NCBI GenBank assembly: GCA_046160305.1 | Contig: JBJXGX010000176.1 | Coordinates: 18,643-82,642 of the forward strand | Direction: 5' to 3' | Origin: SHXR01 sp046160305 | GTDB lineage: Bacteria > Pseudomonadota > Gammaproteobacteria > Burkholderiales > SG8-39 | DNA: 64,000 bases | Shown: positions 17,615 to 26,355 of the stretch, one piece after another | Layout of the letters: every line of letters starts with the position of its first letter | Numbering within the stretch: position 1 is the stretch's first letter | Program-made: the position numbers and the translations under genes | The notes under the pieces: model-generated | The model's database searches: none | What the model was told of the DNA's origin: nothing | Seen by the model: only the letters and a program-made list of their open reading frames with translations

Positions 17615-18682
17615 ATGCGACCGAAACGAATCTTGGACGGCGACGGACATGTGATCGAGCGAGACGCGGAGCTGTTCGAATATCTGGACGCGCCGTATGC
17701 GAAGAACACTTCTTTGCTCGGGTATCCATTCTTCCCGACGTTGGATGGCTACAGCCGTGGCGCGATCATTGCCCGCATGGGGCTATACGCCGAGTACGAC
17801 ATCACGCCGCAGCGCTGGATCGATACCATCGACAAGATGGGCATCGAGTCCACGGTGCTCTACCCGACATCAGGACTCTCGTTCACGACGATCCAGGACA
17901 CGCGATGGGCGATCGCCCTTGCGCGGGCTTACAACAACTGGTTCCACGACCGCTATTACCGGAAATCAAAACGTCTTCGTGCGATGGCGCTGATCCCGCT
18001 GCAAAGCGTCCCGGATGCCGTGAAGGAATTGCGCCGCGCGGTGACCGAGCTCGGCGCGGTCGGAGCGGTGCTGCCCGCCAATAGCGCGGATGTCGGCGTG
18101 CGCCAGTTGCTCGGACATCCGGATTTCTGGCCGATCTACGAAGAAGCCGAGCGGCTGAATGTGCCGATCGCCACCCACGGTGCGCCGTCGATGAATCTTG
18201 GCATCAACTCGATGACGCACTTTGCCGCGACTCAGGCGCTGGAACATCCGATATCGCAGATGATCCAACTGACGAGCTTCATGATGGAAGGTGTGTTCGA
18301 TCGCTTCAAGACCTTGCGGGTCGGATTCCTCGAAGCGGGCACCGGCTGGGTGCCCTATATGATCGATCGCCTTGATCGCGCCTACAACGGTTGGGCCGGC
18401 AAGGAGATCCGCGAATTCTCGCCGTTGATGAAGACGTCCCCTTCGGATGTGTTCGCCTCGGGCCGGTTGTACTTCAGTTGCGAAGGCGGCGAGCCGTCGA
18501 TGAGCGGCCTCATCGAGCGGATCGGCTCGAAGAACGTCATGTTCGCATCCGACTACCCGCACGAGTCGAATGTCGAGCGGGGCATGCATGAGGTCGAAGA
18601 GTTGATGTCGCGCGATGATTTGTCGGACGAAGCCCGCCAGAACATTTTCTGCGACAACATCGAGCGGTTCTACGCGCGGTAG
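17615..18682 (+). CDS. Amidohydrolase-2 family metal-dependent hydrolase
   Basis: TIM-barrel hydrolase of the amidohydrolase-related (ACMSD-like) family, 355 residues. Metal-site elements are DGDGHVIE at the N-terminus, ATHGAPS in the middle, and the late FASDYPHES with the conserved Asp. Other family features are LIPLQSVPDAVKELRR and LRVGFLEAGTGWVPYMIDRLD. A GGAG Shine-Dalgarno precedes the ATG. This family includes decarboxylases and C-C or C-N hydrolases acting on aromatic or heterocyclic acids; the substrate is unknown. It follows the gene of unknown function at 16839. Confidence 0.87.
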   Translation: MRPKRILDGDGHVIERDAELFEYLDAPYAKNTSLLGYPFFPTLDGYSRGAIIARMGLYAEYDITPQRWIDTIDKMGIESTVLYPTSGLSFTTIQDTRWAIALARAYNNWFHDRYYRKSKRLRAMALIPLQSVPDAVKELRRAVTELGAVGAVLPANSADVGVRQLLGHPDFWPIYEEAERLNVPIATHGAPSMNLGINSMTHFAATQALEHPISQMIQLTSFMMEGVFDRFKTLRVGFLEAGTGWVPYMIDRLDRAYNGWAGKEIREFSPLMKTSPSDVFASGRLYFSCEGGEPSMSGLIERIGSKNVMFASDYPHESNVERGMHEVEELMSRDDLSDEARQNIFCDNIERFYAR

Positions 18683-18749
18683 CGGCGTGCTGGGATCAGC
18701 GTTCGAGTCGCCGAGCGCTGATGTCGATGGTGGTGTCCGCGGGGTTGCC

Positions 18750-20657
18750 TCAGGTATTCCCTGAACGCGCCGCGGCGAGCTGGCGAGTCCACTCAATTGC
18801 CATGGCCAGCTCCGCCGGCTGCACGGGCTTCGAGAGAAACCCATTCATCCCCGCGGCGAGGCAGGCTTCGCGATCCTCCGTGCTCGAATGCGCGGTGAGC
18901 GCGAAGATCGGGGCGCTCGAGTGGTGGTTCGATTGGAGCCGGCGAATCTGTCTGGTGGCTTCTAGGCCGTCCATTTCGGGCATCTGTATGTCCATCAGCA
19001 CAAAATCGAATTGGTCATTGCGCGTCATGTCGAGCGCTTCGATTCCGTTGCGGGCAATGCTCACGCGATGGCCGAGCCGCTCCAGCATGTGCCTGACAAC
19101 CAGCTGATTGATGGGGTTGTCCTCCGCGATCAGAACGGCGAGGCCCGCTTTGGAAGAAATCACGCGAGACGCATCGGACGGGTTGGCGATGCGTTGGCTG
19201 ACAATTTCTTCTTCGTGTGCGGATTGGGACGATGAATCCGGCGACGGGACGTGATTCGAGGCGCCCGCGCCGTCGGGCGGACCCGCGTTGCTCGTTTGAT
19301 CAGCTGCCGGAGTGATCTCCGACACATCAAGCGGCAAATCGACGCGAAACGTGGTCCCGCGTCCCTCCACGCTTTCGACCCGAATCGTTCCACCCAGCAA
19401 TGTCGCGAGCCGCTGACAGATTGCGAGGCCAAGGCCCGTGCCGCCGTACTTCCGGGTGACCGACGTATCTGCTTGCGAGAACGCCGCGAACACGGATTCC
19501 AACTTGGCAGGTGGAATGCCGATCCCCGTATCGCGAATGGCCATGCTCAGTTCAATTCGGCCGGGTGACATCACCGTGCAATGGATCCGCAGTTCGACTT
19601 CGCCTGACGCGGTGAATTTGATCGCATTGCCTAGCAGATTGAAGACGATATGGCGCATGCGAAGCGGATCACCGATCAAGCGATCCGGCACCTCTGGCGC
19701 AACGCTTGTAATCAGCGCCAATCCCTTTTTGTGCGCCTGCCCACTGAATGCCGCGGCGATTTCTCCGATCAGCTCGCGCAATGAAAACGGCAACCGTTCA
19801 ATGTCGAGCTTGGCGGATTCCATCTTCGAGAAATCGAGAATGTCATTCAGGACGCCGAGCAGGGCCTGTGCCGACGATTTCGCGGTCATCAAGTACTCAC
19901 GCTGGCGCGCCGTCAATGTAGTGTTGAGCGCGAGCTCGGTCATGCCGAGCACACCGTTCATGGGTGTGCGAATTTCGTGACTCATATTCGCGAGAAACTC
20001 GCTCTTGGCGCGATTTGCGGTCTGCGCCTGGATCAGTGCGCGGCGCAGTCGGTCGCGCAACGCGAAGATGTACCCGCCGGTCAAGGCGAACCAGTACAGG
20101 ACCGCGCCCATCACAATGACGGTCAACGTCTCGATGCGCAGATCGAGCTCACCGGGGTGTAGCGCATTGCGAATTGCAATCGCGAGGCCATGCGTGAAAA
20201 GGATGAATGTCGCGAGAAGAAGCTGCTGTCGAGTGGGCAGGCGAAAAACGCCGAATGTCGCGGTCATCATGTAACAAAGCATGTAGATCGGCCGTGCGTC
20301 ACCGGCGTGGTAGACGACATAGACCATGACGAGGGTTGAGCAGACGATCAACGGTCCGGGTAGGCTCGGGTCTGTCGCCCGCTCGTTGAAACCGAAGCGA
20401 AATACGATGTAGAAAACCACGATGAATAGCAGGATCGCGGTGCACGCGACAAGGCAAACAGGTCCTGTCAGTGCACCAAAGGCCCAACCAAGACAGGTGA
20501 GCGCGGCGAACCATAAAGACGTTGCGGCGGCGATAAGATAGCGAACGAATCGCACATGAATCCGCCGGTCTTTACGGCCTGGTCCTTCAAAGGCCCGAAG
20601 AAAACGCTCCCGTGCGGAGTCGGGGTCGGATCGGTTGTTGGTGGATTGCAGCGGCAT
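18750..20657 (-). CDS. Membrane hybrid histidine kinase/response regulator
   Basis: Sensor kinase of 635 residues from the ATG at 20657 (a GTG 14 codons upstream is possible). About six hydrophobic helices occupy residues 37-205 and form the sensory part, without a recognised periplasmic domain. A HisKA domain follows with the phospho-His in FLANMSHEIRTPMNG (about H227), then HATPase_c with DTGIGIP and GGTGLGLAI, and a C-terminal receiver (about 508-635) with acceptor Asp in VLMDIQMPEMDG. The domain order matches phosphorelay kinases that pass phosphate on to an HPt protein. No partner is adjacent; the HPt at 53046 is a candidate only by co-occurrence. Confidence 0.92.
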   Translation of the reverse strand: MPLQSTNNRSDPDSARERFLRAFEGPGRKDRRIHVRFVRYLIAAATSLWFAALTCLGWAFGALTGPVCLVACTAILLFIVVFYIVFRFGFNERATDPSLPGPLIVCSTLVMVYVVYHAGDARPIYMLCYMMTATFGVFRLPTRQQLLLATFILFTHGLAIAIRNALHPGELDLRIETLTVIVMGAVLYWFALTGGYIFALRDRLRRALIQAQTANRAKSEFLANMSHEIRTPMNGVLGMTELALNTTLTARQREYLMTAKSSAQALLGVLNDILDFSKMESAKLDIERLPFSLRELIGEIAAAFSGQAHKKGLALITSVAPEVPDRLIGDPLRMRHIVFNLLGNAIKFTASGEVELRIHCTVMSPGRIELSMAIRDTGIGIPPAKLESVFAAFSQADTSVTRKYGGTGLGLAICQRLATLLGGTIRVESVEGRGTTFRVDLPLDVSEITPAADQTSNAGPPDGAGASNHVPSPDSSSQSAHEEEIVSQRIANPSDASRVISSKAGLAVLIAEDNPINQLVVRHMLERLGHRVSIARNGIEALDMTRNDQFDFVLMDIQMPEMDGLEATRQIRRLQSNHHSSAPIFALTAHSSTEDREACLAAGMNGFLSKPVQPAELAMAIEWTRQLAAARSGNT

Positions 20658-21134
20658 GAGTGATCGTATTGGATCCGGTTTGGACGTAATCTCAAACACG
20701 GTTCAGGGATACCCGGCTTGCTCTCCGGAAGATGCGCCACGAAAGGCCATACCGTCGAGCCTACAGGACTCTTGGTACCAAGTCGTAGGCTGTTCGTCTG
20801 ATGATCGTGTAGGTCGTTTGGACGACAAACTGGTCGGCTGCGACCATCCACCAAGCCGCGCGGTGCTGCGTAACACGCCGCACTTCTTCCACTTCTATGC
20901 AAGGTGCATGGTGCATGGTGCATGGTGCTCCTGAATCTACGGCGCTTCCGGCCGGGACGGAACGCGTGCGACGGTTGGTACACGGCAACCGAGGCGCGCA
21001 CGCCGGGCCCCTACCCGATGGTTGGAGGATCCCTACGGTACCGTTCTGATCTGGTGGATGTGTACCCGTGGGACTCGAAGACGCCTTCCCTGGATTGGCG
21101 TACTCTGATCGGCCTGATCGGAAAAGGATTGATC
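20658..21134. other. Gene-free stretch with short tandem repeat
   Basis: About 480 bp between the kinase gene and the four-cysteine miniprotein. No coding sequence is supported on either strand. The only structure seen is a heptamer tandem repeat at 20903-20928. The stretch must hold the divergent promoters for the kinase and the miniprotein, but no convincing -35/-10 pair was found. Confidence 0.5.
20903..20928. repeat. Heptanucleotide tandem repeat
   Basis: The unit GGTGCAT is repeated three times head to tail and followed by a partial fourth copy (GGTGC). It lies in a non-coding stretch upstream of the miniprotein gene, so copy-number change would affect spacing rather than reading frame. 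Confidence 0.85.
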
Positions 21135-21269
21135 ATGACGCTCTGCCCGATTGCCATTATCGCCGGCTGCAAGAAGTGCCCGGCGTTCTCGGTGTGCCCG
21201 CTCAAAACGGTGATCGGTGATGCCCCGAAGGCGTCCGATCCGAAAGCCCCCGACGTTGCGAAGAAATAG
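21135..21269 (+). CDS. Four-cysteine miniprotein
   Basis: A 44-residue ORF starting at ATG 21135, ending with TAG. The product begins MTLCPIAIIAGCKKCP and continues with CPLKTVIGD before a Lys/Pro/Asp-rich tail. Cysteines are at positions 4, 12, 15 and 21, three of them as Cys-Pro. The spacing C-x7-C-x2-C-x5-C would suit a metal or iron-sulfur site or a small redox protein. A purine-rich GGAAAAGGA lies shortly before the ATG. I recall similar short CP/CKKCP proteins in beta-proteobacteria but cannot name a family. It stands alone in a 700-bp stretch between two minus-strand genes, so it has its own promoter if expressed. Confidence 0.6.
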   Translation: MTLCPIAIIAGCKKCPAFSVCPLKTVIGDAPKASDPKAPDVAKK

Positions 21270-21347
21270 ATTTCGGGGTCGGCCGCGGTTGCGCGGGGCC
21301 GATGTCCGTCGGTGCAAGATCGACGTATTCGGCTGCCAGCTAACCGG

Positions 21348-24200
21348 CTAGATCACGGCGGTTCGCGCTTCGATCGTATGGATCAAGTCAATCATCTGGT
21401 CGGCGGGAACCGCGCGGCTGTAGAGGTGGCCCTGAATCTTGTCGCACTGTCGTGCACGCAGCCATTCGAGTTGCGCCTCGGTCTCGACGCCTTCGGCAAC
21501 GACCGAGAGACCAAGAGAGCGCGCCATCGTCATGACCGCCTCGACGATAGCGGCGCTTCCGGCGCTGTCCGGCAACGAGGCAATGAAGGACTGATCGATC
21601 TTGATCTGGTCGACCGGCAGTGTCCGGAGATGGGCGAGCGACGAATACCCGGTGCCGAAGTCGTCGATGGAAATGCCGATTCCTTCGCGTCGAATCGCCT
21701 CGAGCGCCTTTTCACACTGCTCGGGATTGCGCATGAGCAGACTTTCGGTCAGCTCGAAGAGGAGCGCATCGCGCTCGATTCCGTATTTGTCGGCGACCCG
21801 GCGCGCCAGCTCGGGCATGTTCGCACGCAGCAGTTGGCGCGCGGAAACGTTGACGCTCATCGTCACATGCGGGGCGCGCAGCGTCCGCCAGATGGCGAGT
21901 TGCCGCGCCGCGGCGTCCATGACCCATTCCCCAACGGTGATGATCAGGTCGGAGGCTTCAGCGACCGGCACGATACGATTCGCGGCGAGCAAACCAAGGC
22001 GTGGATGTTGCCAGCGAAGCAGCGCCTCGAAACCGACGACACGGCCCGTCGCGACGGACACTTGGGGTTGATAGTGCAGAACGAGCTCGTTCCGTGCAAT
22101 GGCTTTTCCGAGATCGAGCTGCAATTCGAGATTGCCCTGTCCCCACCAGTCGTCGCCTTCCGAATACACATCGAGCGGTGCGCCACCGCCTTTGCGGATG
22201 CGCCGTAACGCCGCGCCCGCTTTCCGCACGAGCGAGGCCGCGTCATCGCCCTCGGATGGAAACCGCGCAACGCCCGCGCAGGCGGACACGGCGAACTCAC
22301 GTCCGTCGATCAGGAAAGGCTCTTCGAACGAGGCGAGAATCGCTTTGACCCGGTCGAGCGTGACGTCCATGCCGCACCTGCTCTGAATGACGATGCCGAA
22401 GCCGGCGCGATGCCAATGTCCGGCAAGATCGCTTGGCAGCCGGTGGCGCTCGAGCCGGCGGGCCGCCTCCTGCATCAACCGATCACCGACCGACGGCCCC
22501 AGCGTATGATCGATCCGGGTGAAGCCGACGAGTTCGATGACCACGACCGCGAGCTCGATGCCTGATCCGCGCGTGACCACGATGGCCTGCTCGAGACCGC
22601 GCATGAACGCTGCGCGGTTCGGCAGCGCCGTCAGGGCATCGTGCGTGGCGAGGTACGAGATCGATTCGCTCATCGCCTCGGCGTGGGTGACGTCGTTCAG
22701 CACCACCATCACATAGGGTCCGCCGGCGCGCCGATCCGATTCATCGATCGGTATCACCGATAGCCGGAATGATCGATGAGAGTCAGCGCGCTTCAGAACA
22801 ACGTTCTCATCGGGACGAACGGCGCGCTTGGTCCGCACGCACTGCCCGACGCTTCGCCATACGAGTCGTGCGGCCGCCCCTCCACCGCCGGATTCGAGCA
22901 ATGAGGTGAACGCGGCGCCGCTTGCCTGTTTGGGCGTGCGGCTGAACAACTCTTCGGCAGCTTGATTGATGTCAATGATCGTGCCGCCCGCATCGACCGT
23001 CACTAATGCATCGCCGGAAGACTGCATCGCCGCCTCGAATCGCGAACGGTAGTGATCGAGCGATCGCGCGGTGATGCGTGAATGCAACCACCACCAGATG
23101 ATGTAGCTGATCGCCATGAGCAGGGCGGGCAGCGCCGGCGACAGCCACACCCGGCTGATCAGAAGCAAGAGCGCTGTGCCAAGCATGAAGACGACGATCG
23201 TCGCACCGGTGATTCCCGTTGCCCATCGGAGCGTGCGCACGAACGCGAACTGCACGAGGACGATGATGCCGGCCACGATCGCGGCGAGCGTGTCGACGAA
23301 TCGAGTCACTGGCCGGACCAGCGCGTTGTGGTTGATCGCATCGAGGAGGTGGGCCTGCAACGCGAGCCCCGACAGGGTGCGCGCGCCACCGGCGCCCGGG
23401 GCCATGAATGTGCGTGCCAGGCCGGGTGCCGTGACCCCTACGATAACGGTTCGGTCGCGGAGCATCGCGGCGGCGCGCCGGTCGGACAGGACATCCGAAA
23501 ATGAAAGGCGATGAAAGTCGCCAGTGAGCGCACCGAACGGAACGAGCAGTACATCGTCACGAATCCAAAGTCGCGCCTTGAGGCCGGGTGGCACGACTGC
23601 CTCGGCGGCGTTGCGCGACCCGCTCACCATCGATAGTGCGTGCGCGAACGCCATCGTGCCATCGCGCATCGGGTGCGCGGAAATTCGCCGTACCAAACCA
23701 TCCTTGTCGATTTCCACACCGACGCTGCCCAGGCGTGCGGCAGCACTCGCCAAGAGCGGGAGCGGTCGTGATTCAGTTTGCCCACCTTTGCCGTCCCGCT
23801 CGATGAACGTGGGCAACACGACACGCCCGCTCCGCGCGATTGCCGCCGCCAGTGCCGTATCGCCGCGCGTATCGAGAGCATCCGGTTCCGCGAACACCAT
23901 GTCAAAACCGATGGCCGCGACCCGCGCGAGCGTCGCGCGTTCGACGAGTTGCGTGTGCACCGCGCGCGACCATGGCCACCGTCCGAGCCGGTCAAGACTC
24001 GCCCCGTCGATCTCGACCATGACGATCGACGCATCGGGCGCGCGTTTGTCGAGGGAGAGAAAAACGTCGGCCGCAAGATCGTCCAGACGCGGAATCAGCC
24101 CGGAGAGCACCAACGCGCCGACCGCCAGCACCAGCGCGAGCGTGGCACGGACGGGGCGGCTGGAATACCACGCCGCGATCAAGGCTTGGCCGGATTTCAT
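21348..24200 (-). CDS. CHASE2-PAS-GGDEF-EAL protein, degenerate GGDEF
   Basis: Membrane cyclic-di-GMP protein of 950 residues. An N-terminal TM is followed by a periplasmic CHASE2 domain (about 35-320, VEIDGASLDRLGRWPW), three TM helices (to about 385), a PAS domain (FEAAMQSSGDALVTVD), a GGDEF domain and an EAL domain. The GGDEF signature is replaced by HRAGFGIV, so diguanylate cyclase activity is unlikely. The EAL domain keeps GFEALLRWQHP, NVSARQL, ELTES, IDDFGTGYSSL, KIDQSFI and AEGVET, so it should hydrolyse c-di-GMP. The ATG at 24200 overlaps the FecR-gene stop as ATGA, which decides the start. FecR/LysM plus CHASE2 gene pairs are a recurring signalling arrangement. Confidence 0.93.
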   Translation of the reverse strand: MKSGQALIAAWYSSRPVRATLALVLAVGALVLSGLIPRLDDLAADVFLSLDKRAPDASIVMVEIDGASLDRLGRWPWSRAVHTQLVERATLARVAAIGFDMVFAEPDALDTRGDTALAAAIARSGRVVLPTFIERDGKGGQTESRPLPLLASAAARLGSVGVEIDKDGLVRRISAHPMRDGTMAFAHALSMVSGSRNAAEAVVPPGLKARLWIRDDVLLVPFGALTGDFHRLSFSDVLSDRRAAAMLRDRTVIVGVTAPGLARTFMAPGAGGARTLSGLALQAHLLDAINHNALVRPVTRFVDTLAAIVAGIIVLVQFAFVRTLRWATGITGATIVVFMLGTALLLLISRVWLSPALPALLMAISYIIWWWLHSRITARSLDHYRSRFEAAMQSSGDALVTVDAGGTIIDINQAAEELFSRTPKQASGAAFTSLLESGGGGAAARLVWRSVGQCVRTKRAVRPDENVVLKRADSHRSFRLSVIPIDESDRRAGGPYVMVVLNDVTHAEAMSESISYLATHDALTALPNRAAFMRGLEQAIVVTRGSGIELAVVVIELVGFTRIDHTLGPSVGDRLMQEAARRLERHRLPSDLAGHWHRAGFGIVIQSRCGMDVTLDRVKAILASFEEPFLIDGREFAVSACAGVARFPSEGDDAASLVRKAGAALRRIRKGGGAPLDVYSEGDDWWGQGNLELQLDLGKAIARNELVLHYQPQVSVATGRVVGFEALLRWQHPRLGLLAANRIVPVAEASDLIITVGEWVMDAAARQLAIWRTLRAPHVTMSVNVSARQLLRANMPELARRVADKYGIERDALLFELTESLLMRNPEQCEKALEAIRREGIGISIDDFGTGYSSLAHLRTLPVDQIKIDQSFIASLPDSAGSAAIVEAVMTMARSLGLSVVAEGVETEAQLEWLRARQCDKIQGHLYSRAVPADQMIDLIHTIEARTAVI

Positions 24201-25396
24201 AGTGCGAGGATGAGGAAGAGCCACAACATCGGCAACCAGTCCGGACTCGCAGACGGCGGCGGAGGCGGCGCCGGCACTTCGATGATCTGTGCGGATCCAA
24301 AGGGTCCCTCTTCACCGTCCGGTTCGATCGTGCGCGCGCGCATGTGATAGCGGCCGGGCACCGGACGCGGAATCACGGTCTGCGGTTCGGCCACACGCCT
24401 ATCGAGCATCGGCTTGGTAAAGGTCGGTTCGTCAGCAATTTGAATCTGCCACGTCTGGCCCGGGTCGCCCGCGCGCCAGGCCAGTGTGATTTCCGCGTCA
24501 CTGACCGCAGGTTGTCGATCGAGCGCAGGTCCCGGAGGCAGACGGCGGAAGGCCTGGGCGTCCGTCCAGGGTCCGCGGCCGTCCGCATCGATGCCGGCAA
24601 CGCGCCAGTGATAGCGGCCCGGTGCGAGATCCATCGGGGGAACGACGTTCGGATTCGTGAGCGTCGCGTCCTCGTGAATAGAGCGAGTGAACTTTGGATC
24701 CCTGGAAAGCTGGAAGTGGTAGCGCGTCGCTTCGGGATTTCGGGACCAGGCGAAGCGGGGCCGTTCATCCAGGATGCTCGTGCCCGGTGGTGGCGTGATC
24801 GTGGTGGGTGCGAGCGGACGTGCATCCAACGTGAAGCGATGCTCCGCGGCATAACCTTCGAGTCCGTTGCGATCGACCGAGCGAATGCGCGCGACGTAGC
24901 GGCCGTCGGGCAGATCGGGGCCGCGCAGTCGTCGCGCCGCCGCTTCACTCTGGAACAGAAGCGGCTCGAACGAGGGTGTCGTCGCGATCTGCATCACATA
25001 GCCGACTGCGCCACTGGCAACCGGCATCGCGAATTCAATCGGCATGCGATCCAACAACGTGGGCAGTGATCCGACATCCGGCGCGGGCAGCAGCCTGATC
25101 GGTGGCGCGGGCGGTTTGCCTCGCTCCACGACGGTGCCGAATCCGCCCGCGACGTTCTGCGCCCCGGTATCGTTGCGCACGCCGACGCCGCCGTCCAGCA
25201 CTTCCACGCGTGTGACGGGTGGTTCCGTGCCGGGTTCGGCCTGCACCCGAAATCCGGTTCCGCGCACCGACGTGATCGCCGAGGGCGTATCCATTTGAAA
25301 GCGCCGCTTGCCGCCGGTCGGGACGAGATTCTCGGCGCGGCCTTTGATGAGCCGGATGCGCGTCTCGAAAATACCCGCGCCTTCGAACGAACGCAT
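24197..25396 (-). CDS. FecR-domain protein, C-terminal part of split gene
   Basis: The 399-residue frame continues the LysM/FecR protein after an in-frame TAA (25397-25399). It begins with the second half of the FecR domain (RIRLIKGRAENLV, ITSVRGTGFRVQAEPG, VEVLDGGVGVRN) and continues with fibronectin-like repeats (RFAWSRNPEATRYHFQLSRD, PGRYHWRVAGIDADGRGPW) up to a Pro-rich linker and a C-terminal hydrophobic helix (WLPMLWLFLILAL). An ATG follows the stop directly (TAAATG), so reinitiation could make this part, but it would lack a signal peptide. It overlaps the CHASE2 gene by ATGA. In intact relatives both parts form one periplasmic protein. Confidence 0.8.
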   Translation of the reverse strand: MRSFEGAGIFETRIRLIKGRAENLVPTGGKRRFQMDTPSAITSVRGTGFRVQAEPGTEPPVTRVEVLDGGVGVRNDTGAQNVAGGFGTVVERGKPPAPPIRLLPAPDVGSLPTLLDRMPIEFAMPVASGAVGYVMQIATTPSFEPLLFQSEAAARRLRGPDLPDGRYVARIRSVDRNGLEGYAAEHRFTLDARPLAPTTITPPPGTSILDERPRFAWSRNPEATRYHFQLSRDPKFTRSIHEDATLTNPNVVPPMDLAPGRYHWRVAGIDADGRGPWTDAQAFRRLPPGPALDRQPAVSDAEITLAWRAGDPGQTWQIQIADEPTFTKPMLDRRVAEPQTVIPRPVPGRYHMRARTIEPDGEEGPFGSAQIIEVPAPPPPPSASPDWLPMLWLFLILAL

Positions 25397-25876
25397 TTAC
25401 ACGAACTGCAGCTCACTGTCCGAAAGCAACAGGAGTCGCGAGCCATCATCGAAGTTGAGCGTGACGTTGGCTTCCGGGGTGGTCGCGAGCGTGTCGCCAG
25501 TCTGGAGCCGGGCGCCCGCCACCGCCCTGATGCTTGTGCCATCGCGACCGTTCGCGATGGTCGCGGCGCCGCTGACTGCCGTGATGGCGGCGGCGGCCGG
25601 ATTCGTCCGCAGCCACTCGAGCGGAATGGCGAGCGCGCTACCGGGTTTCAATCGGTAAGGATCCGGAACCTTATTCAGATCGCGAAGCTTCCGCCAAAGT
25701 GCGGTCTCGAGGAGATAACGTTCGGCGATCGACCAGAGCGTGTCGCCCTCTTTGACCTCGTACTCCCAGCCGTCGTTTGCAATAGTGGGCAAGGCGAATG
25801 AAACCGCGCAAACCGCGAGCAGCCATCGCGCGCAGCGCGCGCCGGCAGGGATTCGCGGTGGGCTGCAATCAGTCAT
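25397..25876 (-). CDS. LysM/FecR protein, N-terminal part of split gene
   Basis: 159 residues with signal peptide (LLAVCAVSFALPTIAND), a LysM domain (YEVKEGDTLWSIAERYL, LNKVPDPYRLKPGSALAIP) and the first half of a FecR domain (GARLQTGDTLATTPEANV, LNFDDGSRLLLLSDSELQFV). It ends at TAA 25397-25399 exactly where relatives continue into the rest of the FecR domain, and the next frame continues in the same phase. The likely lesion is a single substitution (GAA or AAA to TAA). LysM binds peptidoglycan, so the intact protein would be a cell-wall-bound signalling partner of the CHASE2 protein. The truncated form may be non-functional. Confidence 0.8.
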   Translation of the reverse strand: MTDCSPPRIPAGARCARWLLAVCAVSFALPTIANDGWEYEVKEGDTLWSIAERYLLETALWRKLRDLNKVPDPYRLKPGSALAIPLEWLRTNPAAAAITAVSGAATIANGRDGTSIRAVAGARLQTGDTLATTPEANVTLNFDDGSRLLLLSDSELQFV

Positions 25877-26124
25877 TCGCGTTCTTACGTGGAGAAACGG
25901 CGGGCTTTTTTATTGGACGCACTTGCTACCCCTCCCTCCAAAAACATATTGGTGATTGTCGGATTCGTTGGCCGCGCCCAGAGTTCGCATTGTAAATGTG
26001 CTGGGGCCGATCGGATCGGTGGCAACGCCAAACGTGCGGCGTTCTTGCCGATCTGGTCCTATTTCTTGTCGTGCCGACGTGCGCCGTCGTTTCAAGCGAA
26101 GTCGGACGAATTTCGTGAGCGTGA

Positions 26125-26319
26125 ATCGAACGTTGGCGGATCGATGGTCCGCGTACGACAACTCGGGGTTTTGGCCGCTCGCTTCGCCGCGTCGCCAAGG
26201 AGGCGCGCAAGATCGCCCGCGCGCCCGTCTACGTCATGAAGGGCGGCAAGGTGGTCGCGGAAAAGACTAAGATTCGCGGAACGGCGTGGACGTTGGACGC
26301 CGGCGTCGCATTTTTTTAG
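26125..26319 (+). pseudogene. Unidentified 3' coding remnant
   Basis: A start-less frame follows TGA codons at 26116 and 26122 and reads 64 codons to a TAG at 26317-26319. Codon choice is strongly G/C-ending like real genes here (VAKEARKIARAPVYVM, KGGKVVAEKTKIRG, AWTLDAGVAFF). The upstream part of the 25877-26355 gap shows no frame that continues it. It may be the 3' end of a gene lost by deletion, or a gene with an indel near 26130. The family is not recognised. Confidence 0.35.
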
Positions 26320-26355
26320 GACGAACGCACAGTCACGATCCCCTGCGATGCCCTG

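Noticed and set aside
20903..20928. Start of a CRISPR array
   Set aside because: The 7-bp units are contiguous without spacers and there are no cas genes.
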